Positions 32,633 to 43,338 are shown, counted from the stretch's first letter. The stretch: DNA of 64,000 nucleotides from Nocardia cyriacigeorgica (GCF_010868145.1 NZ_JAAGUY010000002.1:180211-244210); one strand, 5' to 3'. Notes: generated by a model not told the origin, from the letters alone. Made by a program: numbers and translations.

Positions 32633-32856
32633 GCGGCACGCTCCAGGATCTCGGTGACCAGGCTGCTGCTGGGCAGGCCGAGGTGCTGCGCGATGCGCGC
32701 CAGCTCGACGAGGGTGAAAGGCCTGTCACCACGCATCCGGTGACGCCAGGTAGTGGGGGCGATGGCGGCGCCTCGCAGGACGCTGCTCTGTGTAGTGCGG
32801 GCTTCGTGGATTGCGTCCCGGACCACCTGGGCAGCTACCGCGTTGATCGGGTCCAT
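32629..32856 (-). CDS. Cro-like XRE regulator, first leftward gene
   Basis: 75 residues beginning MDPINAVAAQVVRDAIHEAR. A helix-turn-helix (TQSSVLRGAAIAPTTWRHRM then FTLVELARIAQHLGLPSSSL) fills the protein. The ATG at 32856 is where the transcript is expected to start, so it would be leaderless. As the first gene from the leftward promoter in the switch, it fits a Cro-type role: turning down repressor synthesis after induction. Confidence 0.78.
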   Translation of the reverse strand: MDPINAVAAQVVRDAIHEARTTQSSVLRGAAIAPTTWRHRMRGDRPFTLVELARIAQHLGLPSSSLVTEILERAA

Positions 32857-32863
32857 GGGATGG

Positions 32864-32892
32864 ACATTAGACCCATTTCGGTCCCCAAGCAA
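32864..32892 (-). promoter_or_regulatory. Leftward early promoter
   Basis: On the minus strand TTGCTT (32892-32887) and TAATGT (32869-32864) are 17 bases apart, and the ATG follows 7 bases after the -10 box, so transcription would begin at or next to the A of the ATG. Operator repeats cover both boxes. Confidence 0.7.
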
Positions 32893-32925
32893 CCTGTTTC
32901 GGTCCCTATTGAACCCGTTTCGGTC
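32871..32925 (+). promoter_or_regulatory. Three operator repeats, 21-base period
   Basis: ACCCATTTCGGTC (32871), ACCTGTTTCGGTC (32892) and ACCCGTTTCGGTC (32913) recur every 21 bases, two helical turns, so a protein bound to each would lie on one DNA face. The first overlaps the spacer and -10 end of the leftward promoter, the second its -35. An inverted, weaker copy (GACCAAAACAGAC) lies at 32959-32971. They are the probable binding sites of the immunity repressor. Confidence 0.72.
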
Positions 32926-32940
32926 ATCAGCTAGCTATCC

Positions 32941-32956
32941 TCGAACAACTGTTCGA
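32941..32956. promoter_or_regulatory. LexA SOS box
   Basis: TCGAACAACTGTTCGA is a perfect match to the actinobacterial LexA site TCGAAC-N4-GTTCGA. It lies between the leftward operators and the rightward regulator gene, 61 bases before its ATG. It ties expression in the switch to host DNA damage. Confidence 0.88.
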
Positions 32957-33017
32957 GTGACCAAAACAGACCCCGAAAAGGTTGCATTAGGCCCCAATCT
33001 GCCCCCAAACTGGCAGC

Positions 33018-33335
33018 ATGAACCCCACAGCGGACCCGGGCACCGGACAGCCCGAAGACGCCTCCGGGCAGGTCAGACCTGCCGATGGCGATGGCCCCGA
33101 TCGGGTCGAGCAAGAGATGATGGAAGCGGTCGGCGAGGAAATCGTGATCCAGCGGACCCGCAAGAAGTGGAGCCAGGAGAGACTGGCGAAGGAAACCGGT
33201 TACGACAAGAAAACGATTGGCCGGCTAGAACGTGGCGAACGCGCCCCGACGATCATCCAGCTACACCGGATTTCGAAGGCGCTCGGCATCATGCCGGCAG
33301 TCCTGACGCGCCCGATAGACAAGATCGCGGACTAG
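33018..33335 (+). CDS. XRE regulator, immunity repressor candidate
   Basis: 105 residues. A disordered N-terminus of about 30 residues is followed by a helix-turn-helix (WSQERLAKETGYDKKTIGRLERGERAP) and a closing helix (HRISKALGIMPAVLTRPIDK). There is no peptidase-like cleavage domain, so RecA-driven self-cleavage is unlikely; control by LexA through the nearby SOS box is more plausible. No clear ribosome site precedes the ATG. It overlaps a small opposite-strand gene at its 3' end by 4 bases. Confidence 0.8.
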   Translation: MNPTADPGTGQPEDASGQVRPADGDGPDRVEQEMMEAVGEEIVIQRTRKKWSQERLAKETGYDKKTIGRLERGERAPTIIQLHRISKALGIMPAVLTRPIDKIAD

Positions 33336-33505
33336 CTCGCCCCGTTGGCGAGGTAGTCCGCGTCGAGAAGTGCATGCCCATCGAGGCCGCGTCTGCGCGC
33401 CTCGATGAGCACATCGATCACCGATAGGTCGCCTAGGTCGTGCCCCCGCGTGCCTATGCGTTCGAACCAGTCCTTGCCATATGAAACCCCTGCTGCCTGC
33501 AACAC
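33332..33505 (-). CDS. Hidden small gene convergent with the repressor, 57 residues
   Basis: GTG at 33505 with GAGGGG 5 bases upstream. The product starts MLQAAGVSYGKDWFERIGTR and continues HDLGDLSVIDVLIEARRRGL; composition and codon use look coding. The stop lies inside the 3' end of the repressor gene. No family recognised. It would be transcribed against the repressor, from a start inside 33506-33656. Confidence 0.6.
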   Translation of the reverse strand: MLQAAGVSYGKDWFERIGTRGHDLGDLSVIDVLIEARRRGLDGHALLDADYLANGAS

Positions 33506-33552
33506 GCATTCCCCTCACGCGACACCCGCGCTGTACTTCTTTGTACAACTCT

Positions 33553-33596
33553 CCGGCAAATTTCCGGGTACCCATAATGTAGGTCCCAAATTTGGG
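33553..33596. promoter_or_regulatory. Two AAATTT-centred palindromes
   Basis: CCGGCAAATTTCCGG (33553-33567, nearly symmetric) and CCCAAATTTGGG (33585-33596, perfect) have centres 30 bases apart upstream of the second XRE gene and of the convergent small gene. They look like operator sites for a dimeric regulator, different from the TTTCGGTC set. Confidence 0.55.
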
Positions 33597-33656
33597 TCCC
33601 GCAGGGCCCGTTAGGTCACGATATGGACACGGCGCTGTAATGCGGGGAAGTAGCCT

Positions 33657-33956
33657 GTGGGTATGGATCGGGGCGCATTGAACGCAGCTTTCGGCGAGGA
33701 GCTGCTAGTTCGCCGAAGACTCGCCGGACTACGTCAAGAATCGATGTGGTCACTACTCCTCTGGAAACGAAACACCTACAAACGCACGGAAGGCGGACTG
33801 CGCGAGCCATACCTGGCCGATCTGATCGAGGTCGCGCTCGTACTGGACACCACCCCCCGAGAACTTTTCGATGCTGTACTAAACCGCCTGGAAGAGGGCA
33901 ACTTCCACCGGCCGACCAGCAGCGACGAGTGGAGGGGAATCCTCGGTATGGACTGA
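33657..33956 (+). CDS. Second XRE regulator
   Basis: 99 residues from GTG 33657 (ATG 33663 possible) with GGGGAAG 6 bases upstream. The helix-turn-helix region reads RRRLAGLRQESMWSLLLWKRNTYKRTEGG and the following LADLIEVALVLDTTPRELFD is the usual closing helix pair. It precedes a membrane-protein gene, a pairing seen elsewhere in actinobacteria. It may control itself through the two upstream palindromes. Confidence 0.76.
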   Translation: MGMDRGALNAAFGEELLVRRRLAGLRQESMWSLLLWKRNTYKRTEGGLREPYLADLIEVALVLDTTPRELFDAVLNRLEEGNFHRPTSSDEWRGILGMD

Positions 33957-33989
33957 ATTTGCTGCAAGTTGTCAGAGCAACCTTTTACG

Positions 33990-34745
33990 ATGCCGAGCAT
34001 GCTCATCGCGTTACCCGTGTTCGCGTTCGTCTCACTGATCAGGCTCGCCGCCTGGCCTCGGAGTCGGCTACTCACGGTCGCGATGCTCATCACCTCGGTC
34101 GCCTATCTGTTCGGCGCGCCGGACGTCGACCAGGCAATCGATCAGCGACAACTATTCGGCTTCGCGAATGTTTCGGATCTGACACACGTGGTACTCGTGA
34201 TGACCGCATGGTGGGCAGCCGGGATTGCGTGGCTGCGAGTCATCCGCCGACACCGCTACGTGAAAGGCCCGTACGACCCGTATCGAGCGCCCCGGAAGGG
34301 GCGCTACGCACGGGCCGTACGGGCCTGGTCTCTCTTCGCCGCGTCCGCTCTCGCCACCGCGCTGGTGGCCTGGCTATCGGGCAACATGTCGCGCACCGAA
34401 GTGATGCACATGTTCCAGCTGCACGACACGCCCACGCTGGTCTACGGCACGGCCTACCTGTCGATGCTCGCGATGACGTCGCTGCTCGGCCTGACCGCGT
34501 GCGCGGCCGCATGGGGCGAGGATGACGCGCCGCGGTTCTGGCTGGGCGTGATGGCGTCCTCGGCAATGTGTGGAGCCGCGCTCGCCCTGCTCAGTGCAAC
34601 GATGCTGTTGTTGAACCCAGAATGGCTCCGCGACCGGTTCTTCGACCTCGTCGAGGCCCTGACCGCCCCAGCTCTAATACTGCTGGCGGTGGGGGCAGCC
34701 GTGATCCTCTGGCACCCCCGCCCCGACGACAGCGTCGACGGCTAA
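33990..34745 (+). CDS. Polytopic membrane protein, MAB_1171c-like
   Basis: 251 residues from ATG 33990 (TTG 33969 and ATG 33999 are alternatives; none has a clear ribosome site). Six or seven membrane helices are visible, including LIALPVFAFVSLIRLAAWP, LTHVVLVMTAWWAAGIAWL and ALILLAVGAAVILW. The LFGAPDVDQAIDQ and VSDLTHVVLVMTAWW phrases recall the MAB_1171c family often found beside XRE genes. Placed in the lysogenic module, it is a candidate for a gene active in the lysogen, perhaps in exclusion of other phages. Confidence 0.76.
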   Translation: MPSMLIALPVFAFVSLIRLAAWPRSRLLTVAMLITSVAYLFGAPDVDQAIDQRQLFGFANVSDLTHVVLVMTAWWAAGIAWLRVIRRHRYVKGPYDPYRAPRKGRYARAVRAWSLFAASALATALVAWLSGNMSRTEVMHMFQLHDTPTLVYGTAYLSMLAMTSLLGLTACAAAWGEDDAPRFWLGVMASSAMCGAALALLSATMLLLNPEWLRDRFFDLVEALTAPALILLAVGAAVILWHPRPDDSVDG

Positions 34746-35155
34746 GCCACCACCCTCCCCCACCGGTCTCTGGCCATCGCTGCGCGCAGATCGCGCGCCT
34801 CCTCTACCGCGAGGTCCCGCAGGGCCAGCGCGGCGTCACGCTCGCGCCTAGCGGCCATCGCGTCCACCTCGGCGGCCAGGGCCCGCTGCTCGGCCGCCCA
34901 GACGACCGCGCGCGCCTCGCGCCGGATCATCGCCGCCGCGGCATAGGCCCGGTCGATCAGCGCGAGCGCACGCGCCAGCGGCGACTCGGTCACGCCCGGC
35001 GCACGTTCGGCGCGCAGCCGGGCAGTTGCGTTGTGGGTCGGGTCGTCGCAGTAGACGCGGGGACGGCCCGGCCCACGGCGGGCGGGTACCGGTGCACCGC
35101 ACACGGCTTCGCCAACAGGCATCGGGCACACGGATTTTGCTACAGCTGTGGTCAT
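34742..35155 (-). CDS. Cys-rich, coiled-coil DNA-binding-like protein
   Basis: 137 residues beginning MTTAVAKSVCPMPVGEAVCG. An N-terminal Cys/His cluster (C10, C19, then RPRVYCDDPTHN) is followed by a long coiled coil (ALALIDRAYAAAAMIRREAR onward). Such proteins are common next to integrases of actinobacterial elements. Its 3' end overlaps the opposite membrane gene by 4 bases. Function unknown. Confidence 0.74.
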   Translation of the reverse strand: MTTAVAKSVCPMPVGEAVCGAPVPARRGPGRPRVYCDDPTHNATARLRAERAPGVTESPLARALALIDRAYAAAAMIRREARAVVWAAEQRALAAEVDAMAARRERDAALALRDLAVEEARDLRAAMARDRWGRVVA

Positions 35156-35211
35156 GTAATTCGTCCTGTTCACGGCAGGGGTGAATTGAAAATCAGTGCA
35201 GGTCAGGTAGG

Positions 35212-36651
35212 TCAGGCGGCGTCGGCGGCGATCGGTTCGCCCGCTTCGTTGAGCGCGACGTGCTCGACGGCGTCGTCGTAGGAATCGAAAACCGCGGAGC
35301 AGATGACGCCGCGCCGGTCGAGCCAGACCGCTTCGTACTGGCCGCCGCCGATGTCGTCGATCTCGCCGAGCAGCCCCGCGCGCACCAGCCGCCGGCGCTT
35401 GGCGCCTTCCAGGCTGACGACGGCGCCACGCAGGCTGCCGAGGCGGCCGGACACGGTGTCGGCGGCCGCGCGCGAGGCCTCGGCGGCGATGTGGCCGTAC
35501 TGCTTGTCGGTGGTCGTGATCGACTCGTGCCCAGCATCGCGACTGACCACCCAGATCGGCGTGCCGTCCTGGAGGCGCCACGAGATCCCGGTGTGGCGGC
35601 TCAAGTACGGGCTGAGCTGGAGCAGGGCCAGGCCGCCGACGAGCTCGCCGTGGCGCTCCAGGATCGTCCACGGGTCGAGACCTTCCCAGCGAGCCATCGG
35701 GCCGAACTTGGTGAAATCGCCCGCCAGAAGGGCATCCAGGCGGCCCATTGCCGGTGCCCAGATCCGCTTGTACTGGGTGACGACGTCGAGCACGCCGCCG
35801 GAGTCCGTCGCGAAAAGCTGCTCGATCGGGCTGCGGCCGTCGAGTCCGAGCCGGTCGACGGTGCTCAGTGGGACGTAGACCGTGCGGACGCCGCGGCGCG
35901 ACTTCGGGCTGCCGAGCTTCAACCGACCGTTCGCGTACTTGTAGGCCTTGGTGATCCGGACCGCGCCGGTCTCGCGATCGATATCGCCGACGAGCAGCGC
36001 GGCGAGCTCGGACGGCCGGGCCATCGACATCACCGCGAACTCCAGGAATGCCTGCCACTGCGGCGCCACGATGTCGGCGAGCAATTCGTACTCGGCGGTG
36101 CTGAGATGATCGTGTTCTGCTCCGTAGGCCTTCGGCAGACGGATGCCCGCGCACGGGTTGTAGTCGATGATCGGCTTCGGCCGCTTCGCTGCGGCCGCGC
36201 CCATTGCCGCCGACAGCACGGAGTGCTTGTTCGCGATCGTCTTCGGGGCGGCGCCGGCCTCTTGCATTGAGTTGACCCACGCGGCGTCGACGTCGGGCGT
36301 CAGTGCGTTGGCGGGTAGAGGGCCCATGAACGGGTCAATGTCGAGATCGACGATCCGGTAGTACTTTCGGCGGGTTTCATCCTCGATGCCGGTCAGTCCG
36401 GCGATGTGGGCGCGAACTACTTCGGCGACCGTCGGGACGGCAGTTTCCTTGGCGGCGACCTGGAGCCCATGGATCCGCTCGGCCTCGGCTGCACCGACCT
36501 TGTTGATCAGCTTCTGGAATCGGTCAGCGCCGTTGTAGGACTTGAAGCTCTTCGACGACTCGGTCGGCGCGTCAGCGTTGTCGCGGACGATGCGGTAGCA
36601 GACCTGGAAGTAGGGAGTGCCGTCTTTGTAGGCACGGGTACGGATGGACAT
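35212..36651 (-). CDS. int: Tyrosine integrase
   Basis: 479 residues. An N-terminal arm-binding and core-binding part (to about 170) precedes the catalytic domain: R212 in MARPSELAALL, R352 in SPYLSRHT, H375 in RDAGHES and Y385 in KQYGHI. The residue usually His in the HxxR motif is Tyr349 here. A C-terminal extension of about 90 residues follows the catalytic Tyr. It integrates and, with an excisionase, removes the prophage. The gene faces the 3' end of tRNA-Ala 123 bases away, which marks that tRNA as the target. Confidence 0.93.
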   Translation of the reverse strand: MSIRTRAYKDGTPYFQVCYRIVRDNADAPTESSKSFKSYNGADRFQKLINKVGAAEAERIHGLQVAAKETAVPTVAEVVRAHIAGLTGIEDETRRKYYRIVDLDIDPFMGPLPANALTPDVDAAWVNSMQEAGAAPKTIANKHSVLSAAMGAAAAKRPKPIIDYNPCAGIRLPKAYGAEHDHLSTAEYELLADIVAPQWQAFLEFAVMSMARPSELAALLVGDIDRETGAVRITKAYKYANGRLKLGSPKSRRGVRTVYVPLSTVDRLGLDGRSPIEQLFATDSGGVLDVVTQYKRIWAPAMGRLDALLAGDFTKFGPMARWEGLDPWTILERHGELVGGLALLQLSPYLSRHTGISWRLQDGTPIWVVSRDAGHESITTTDKQYGHIAAEASRAAADTVSGRLGSLRGAVVSLEGAKRRRLVRAGLLGEIDDIGGGQYEAVWLDRRGVICSAVFDSYDDAVEHVALNEAGEPIAADAA

Positions 36652-36774
36652 TGCGCAACCTCTGAATATGGAATGGTTGCACCGAATCCCCTCAGATTCG
36701 TGTCAATGTGGACCGCTAGGTGTGGACGGCGGGCCATCGGGTTGAAAAATACCCTTTGACCAGCACGTATCGTG
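36652..36774. promoter_or_regulatory. Integrase upstream region and attachment arm
   Basis: 123 bases between integrase start and tRNA-Ala 3' end. It contains an inverted repeat CGAATC/GATTCG at 36683-36700 and a split CAACC/GGTTG pair, and should hold the integrase promoter and arm-type sites. The core crossover presumably lies in the 3' half of the tRNA; its exact length needs the other prophage end, which is not in the window. Confidence 0.55.
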
Positions 36775-36847
36775 TGGAGCCTAGGGGAATCGAACCCCTA
36801 ACCCCTGCCTTGCAAAGGCAGTGCTCTGCCAATTGAGCTAAGGCCCC
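36775..36847 (-). tRNA. tRNA-Ala (TGC)
   Basis: 73 bases without encoded CCA. Full cloverleaf: acceptor GGGGCCT with AGGCTCC including the G3:U70 pair that defines alanine tRNAs, anticodon loop TTTGCAA (TGC), T-arm GGTTCGATTCC. The 5' part lies on the host side and the 3' part on the prophage side, so the phage sequence restores the end of the gene after integration. Confidence 0.97.
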
Positions 36848-36865
36848 GGGTGGCTGCCCGAGCGG

Positions 36866-36973
36866 TCAGCGGGTGGTGACCTCGTGCCACAGATCCGCGT
36901 CGTTACGTTGGCGCAGTTTGGTGATACCGATGAGAACCGCGACCACGACACCGAGTGTGAGGAGAAGTTTCAT
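36866..36973 (-). CDS. DLW-39 family small protein
   Basis: 35 residues: a membrane-like N-terminal helix beginning MKLLLTLGVVVAVLIGITKL and the conserved DLW motif in NDADLWHEVT. This tiny family is found between tRNA-Ile/Ala and gyrA in actinobacteria. A GTGGGAA ribosome site lies just before the ATG. Role unknown. Confidence 0.85.
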   Translation of the reverse strand: MKLLLTLGVVVAVLIGITKLRQRNDADLWHEVTTR

Positions 36974-37002
36974 GATTCCCACCCTACTGTGATGTTCGGG
37001 AG

Positions 37003-37076
37003 TGGGCCTAGGAGGACTTGAACCTCCGACCTCTTCGTTATCAGCGAAGCGCTCTAACCGCCTGAGCTATAGGCCC
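37003..37076 (-). tRNA. tRNA-Ile (GAT)
   Basis: 74 bases. Acceptor GGGCCTA with TAGGCCC and discriminator A, D-arm with GGCGGTTAGAGC, anticodon loop CTGATAA (GAT), T-arm GGTTCAAGTCC. Follows the DUF3566 gene as in related genomes. Confidence 0.97.
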
Positions 37077-37261
37077 GTGTGTTTGCCTGTTGTGTTCCGC
37101 TATCGACTACACGCAACGCAACAACCGAGAACAGAGATTACCCGACGCACCGACAACGACCAAAACGGCTGGTAGAAGCACTACAGACAACCTAAAACAG
37201 TGGCGTAGCGATGACACTGTTCGCAAGTTCCAACCAACCCACATGTCGCCGGAGACCAGAA

Positions 37262-37299
37262 CGGCCGGTACCGGCCCTCGATGGGGTCGGTACCGGCCG
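37262..37299 (-). terminator. Terminator after gyrase operon
   Basis: CGGCCGGTACCG and its exact complement form a 12-base-pair stem with a 14-base loop, 13 bases after the DUF3566 stop. It likely ends the gyrB-gyrA-DUF3566 transcript. The rest of 37077-37311 shows no gene. Confidence 0.78.
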
Positions 37300-37311
37300 C
37301 TCAGGAGATCG

Positions 37312-38376
37312 CTAGTCCGGGTCGGCCAGGGTGACCTGGATGCCGCCCACCAAATCGCAGCACTGGTTGTAGATGAACGTGCCGATGGTGGCCAGCGCGG
37401 TGAACAGCACCACGTTGATCAGTCCGATGACGCCGGCGTAGCCGAAGACCGTGCCCGCATCGATCAAGCCGGTGGAACTGCCGTTGTCCTGCGACACCAT
37501 CTCGATGACGGTGTCGTTGAGCCGCTCCCACACGCCCATGCCCTCGAGCACGATGTAGAGCAACCCGACCGCGAGCATCCACACGAAGAACAGCGCCACG
37601 CTGATGACGAGGGTGATCTTCAGTGTCGACCATGGGTCGATGCGGCGAATCTGCACCGTGGCACGCAGCGGCTCACCCGCCACCGCCTGCGCGACCGCGA
37701 CCGGAACCGCGGGCGAGACGGCCGCGGGGCCGGCCTTCGGTGCGGCCGAGTGCTCCGGCGGCAGCGGATGCCGGATCTCGGAAAGATCCGGCATGTCCTT
37801 GGTCAGCTCGGGGCGGGAGATGCTGCGGGTCGGCCCGTCGAGGCCGACCGACTTCACCATTGCCGCTTCCTTGCGGGCCGCCTTGGCGGCGAGATCGGCG
37901 GTGGTGCGGGCATTGCCCATACCGCCACCGAGTCCACCGCCTGGAGCGGGCGCGGGGCGACCGGAGGCCACCGGCGAGTGGCCGGGCCGGGACAGGTTGG
38001 ACTGTGGCTCACGCTGCGGTAGCTGCGACCACCCGTCCTGGTAGCGCGACTGACCGCCGCCGTTGCTGCCCGGCGCACCCGAATCGCCTTGCGGCGCTTC
38101 ACCGGAGCCGTTCATCCGCACGGTCTGGTCGAAGGAGTTGCCGCCCTCGGCCGGTGCGGGCTTCGCGGCACCTTCGGAACCGAATTCGCCCTGCTTGTCA
38201 GCATTTTCGCGCGACTGAGCAGCGGCTTCCTGCGGATTCGCGCCCGCGGGAGCGCCCGCGGGGGATTCGGACTCCGGTCGCTGGATCGGCCGGGGCGGAA
38301 TCGGTGACGGTGCGATCCGTTCGGTCACACCGTTCGTCTGCTGCCGCTCGTCATTCGGCTGATTCGGAGTGGTCAA
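37312..38376 (-). CDS. DUF3566 membrane protein
   Basis: 354 residues. A long disordered Pro/Gly/Ser/Gln-rich N-terminal region (to about 230) precedes the DUF3566 domain: a basic strand [16 protein letters not shown], a membrane helix [20 protein letters not shown], a loop with [13 protein letters not shown] and a second helix ([20 protein letters not shown]). It follows gyrA in Mycobacteriales and is a cell-envelope protein of unclear role. It seems to start with TTG at 38376 (GAGG 6 bases upstream). Confidence 0.9.
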   Translation of the reverse strand: MTTPNQPNDERQQTNGVTERIAPSPIPPRPIQRPESESPAGAPAGANPQEAAAQSRENADKQGEFGSEGAAKPAPAEGGNSFDQTVRMNGSGEAPQGDSGAPGSNGGGQSRYQDGWSQLPQREPQSNLSRPGHSPVASGRPAPAPGGGLGGGMGNARTTADLAAKAARKEAAMVKSVGLDGPTRSISRPELTKDMPDLSEIRHPLPPEHSAAPKAGPAAVSPAVPVAVAQAVAGEPLRATVQIRRIDPWSTLKITLVISVALFFVWMLAVGLLYIVLEGMGVWERLNDTVIEMVSQDNGSSTGLIDAGTVFGYAGVIGLINVVLFTALATIGTFIYNQCCDLVGGIQVTLADPD

Positions 38377-38412
38377 TGCAATCCTCAGATCCGTTCGTTG
38401 CCGCCGCTGTGT

Positions 38413-40923
38413 TTACTGCTCGGAAGAATCGCTGGTGTCGTCGCCGATCTGATCGGGCTCGTCGGCGTTGCGCGCGATCGCAAGCAAGGTATCGCCCTCG
38501 CCGAGGTTCATCAATCGCACGCCCTTGGTCTGGCGGCCTGCCTTGCGAACTTGCTTCGCCGCCGTCCGGATGACACCACCCCCGGAGGTGATCGCGTACA
38601 GCTCGTCGTCGTCGTCGACGATGAGCGCACCGACCAGCGTGCCACGTCGGGTGTCGTACTGGATGGTCAACACACCCTTACCGCCGCGGCCCTGGGCGGT
38701 GTACTCCTCGATCGCGGTCCGCTTCGCATAGCCTCCGGACGTCGCGACCAGCAGATACGTACCCTCACGGACGACATTGAGCGAGAGCAGCTCGTCGTCG
38801 GCGTTGAACCGCATACCCTGCACGCCCGAGGTGGCGCGGCCCATCGGGCGCAGCGCCTCATCGGTGGCCGAGAAGCGGATCGACTGGCCCTGCGCCGATA
38901 CCAGCAGCAGGTCGTCGTCCGCCGAGCACAGCACGGCACCGACCAATTCGTCGTTGTCGCGAAGGTTCACCGCGACGATGCCTCCGCTGCGGTTGGAGTC
39001 GAAATCCGACAGCCGCGACTTCTTCACGAGGCCATTCTTGGTGGCCAGCACCAGATACGGGGCGTCTTCGTAGGATTTGATCCGAATGATCTGGGCGATC
39101 TTCTCGTCCGGCTGGAAGGCGAGCAGGTTCGCCACATGCTGACCGCGCGCGGTGCGGCTGGCCTCTGGCAGCTCGTAGGCCTTGGCGCGATACACCCGGC
39201 CCTTGTTGGTGAAGAACAGCAACCAGTCATGGGTCGAGCTGATGAAGAAGTGCTTGACCAGGTCGTCCTGCTTGAGCCCCGCGCCCTGCACACCCTTACC
39301 GCCGCGTTTCTGGCTGCGGTACAGATCGGTCTTGGTGCGCTTGGCGTAGCCGGTTTCGGTGATGGTGACCACCACGTCCTCGCGGGCGATCAGATCCTCG
39401 TCGGCCACGTCGCCGTCGGCGGCGATGATCTTGGTACGCCGTTCGTCGCCGTACTTCTCGACGATCTCGGCCAGCTCGTCGCGCACGATCGCGCGCTGAC
39501 GCTCCGGCTTTTCCAGGATGTCCTTGAGGTCGGCGATCTCGGCCTCGATCTTGGCCAGTTCGTCGACGATCTTCTGCCGCTCCAGCGCCGAGAGCCTGCG
39601 CAACTGCATATCGAGGATGGCGGTCGCTTGGATCTCATCGATCTCGAGCAGGTCCATCAGGCCGGTGCGCGCGGTGTCGGTGTTGGCCGAGCGCCGAATC
39701 AGCGCGATGACCTCGTCGAGCGCATCGAGCGCCTTGACCAGGCCACGCAGGATGTGGGCGCGTTCCTCGGCCTTGCGCAGCAGATAGCGGGTACGCCGGA
39801 CGATGACTTCCAACTGGTGCTCGACGTAGAACCGGATCATCTGATCCAGGCGCAGGGTGCGCGGCACACCATCGACGATGGAGAGCATGTTGGCGCCGAA
39901 GCTGGTCTGTAGCTGCGTGTGCTTGTACAGGTTGTTCAGCACGACCTTGGCGACGGCGTCACGCTTGACCGTCACCACGATCCGCATACCCGCGCGGTCG
40001 GAGGACTCGTCGTGGATATCGGAGATGCCGGCGATCTTGCCGTCCTTCACCTGCTCGGCGATCGAGTTGATGAAGTTGTCGGTGTTGACCTGGTAGGGCA
40101 GTTCGGTGATGACGATCGTGGTGCGGCCGCGGCTGTCTTCCTCGATCTCCACCACACCGCGCATGCGGATCGACCCGCGGCCGGTGGTGTAGGCGTCGTG
40201 GATGCCCTGGCCGCCAACGATCAGGCCCGCGGTCGGGAAGTCGGGGCCCTTGACCCGCTCCATACAGGCGGCAAGCGTCGACTCTTCATCGGCTTCGTAA
40301 TTGTCCAGCGCCCAGTAGATCGCCTCGGCCAGCTCGTTGAGGTTGTGCGGCGGGATATTCGTCGCCATACCGACCGCGATGCCGTTGCTGCCGTTCATCA
40401 GCAGCGCGGGGACCCGGGAGGGCAGCACGGTCGGCTCCTGCGAGCGACCGTCGTAGTTGGGTACGAAATCGACCGTCTCGTGGTCGATCTCGCGCAGCAT
40501 CTCCATCGCCAGCGGCGTGAGGCGGCACTCGGTGTATCGCATGGCGGCCGCGCCGTCGTTGCCGCGCGAACCGAAGTTGCCCTGCCCGTCGACCAGTGGA
40601 TAGCGCAGCGACCACGGCTGAGCCATGCGCACGAGGGTGTCGTAGATCGACGAGTCACCGTGCGGGTGGTAGTTACCCATGGTCTCGGCGACCGGACGAG
40701 CCGACTTCACGTAGCCACGGTCGGGCCGGTAGCCGTTGTCGTACATCGCGTAGAGCACGCGCCGGTGTACCGGCTTGAGGCCGTCGCGCACATCGGGCAG
40801 CGCGCGGCCGACGATCACGCTCATCGCGTAATCGATATAGCTGCTCTGCATCTCGTTCTGGATGTCGACCGGTTCGATCCGGTCGCCCGCCCCACCGTTC
40901 GGGGGCAGCGTTGTCTCAGTCAT
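38413..40923 (-). CDS. gyrA: DNA gyrase subunit A
   Basis: 836 residues. Introduces negative supercoils with GyrB. Catalytic tyrosine Y130 in [11 protein letters not shown]. The quinolone-resistance region reads [19 protein letters not shown], with Ser91, Ser92 and Asp95 at the places of E. coli Ser83, Ala84 and Asp87, so the common resistance changes are not evident. The C-terminal beta-pinwheel includes the GyrA-box-like QKRGGKGV. Starts 51 bases after gyrB, so both are co-transcribed. Confidence 0.98.
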   Translation of the reverse strand: MTETTLPPNGGAGDRIEPVDIQNEMQSSYIDYAMSVIVGRALPDVRDGLKPVHRRVLYAMYDNGYRPDRGYVKSARPVAETMGNYHPHGDSSIYDTLVRMAQPWSLRYPLVDGQGNFGSRGNDGAAAMRYTECRLTPLAMEMLREIDHETVDFVPNYDGRSQEPTVLPSRVPALLMNGSNGIAVGMATNIPPHNLNELAEAIYWALDNYEADEESTLAACMERVKGPDFPTAGLIVGGQGIHDAYTTGRGSIRMRGVVEIEEDSRGRTTIVITELPYQVNTDNFINSIAEQVKDGKIAGISDIHDESSDRAGMRIVVTVKRDAVAKVVLNNLYKHTQLQTSFGANMLSIVDGVPRTLRLDQMIRFYVEHQLEVIVRRTRYLLRKAEERAHILRGLVKALDALDEVIALIRRSANTDTARTGLMDLLEIDEIQATAILDMQLRRLSALERQKIVDELAKIEAEIADLKDILEKPERQRAIVRDELAEIVEKYGDERRTKIIAADGDVADEDLIAREDVVVTITETGYAKRTKTDLYRSQKRGGKGVQGAGLKQDDLVKHFFISSTHDWLLFFTNKGRVYRAKAYELPEASRTARGQHVANLLAFQPDEKIAQIIRIKSYEDAPYLVLATKNGLVKKSRLSDFDSNRSGGIVAVNLRDNDELVGAVLCSADDDLLLVSAQGQSIRFSATDEALRPMGRATSGVQGMRFNADDELLSLNVVREGTYLLVATSGGYAKRTAIEEYTAQGRGGKGVLTIQYDTRRGTLVGALIVDDDDELYAITSGGGVIRTAAKQVRKAGRQTKGVRLMNLGEGDTLLAIARNADEPDQIGDDTSDSSEQ

Positions 40924-40973
40924 GCGGTCTCCTTCAGAGGGCCTGGCGTGGAGGGGCAGCGATCACACGCCGG

Positions 40974-43338
<2,365 letters not shown>

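Larger units (their letters stand above)
1..36774. mobile_element. Prophage of a siphovirus (left end outside window)
   Basis: A continuous set of phage genes runs from the left edge to the integrase next to tRNA-Ala. Terminase, portal, capsid, connector and tail genes lie in siphovirus order on the minus strand. A recombination and replication block and a divergent immunity switch follow on the right. I found no disrupted structural gene; the only frame break is a programmed one in the tail chaperone. The element therefore looks intact as far as it can be seen. The right boundary is inferred from the tRNA gene. The left boundary, and with it the attachment core, is not in the window. Confidence 0.95.

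Noticed and set aside
38413..40923. Ser at the GyrA quinolone-resistance position as a resistance change
   Set aside because: Ser at this place equals the sensitive form in E. coli (Ser83); Asp95 is also intact. There is no sequence sign of resistance.
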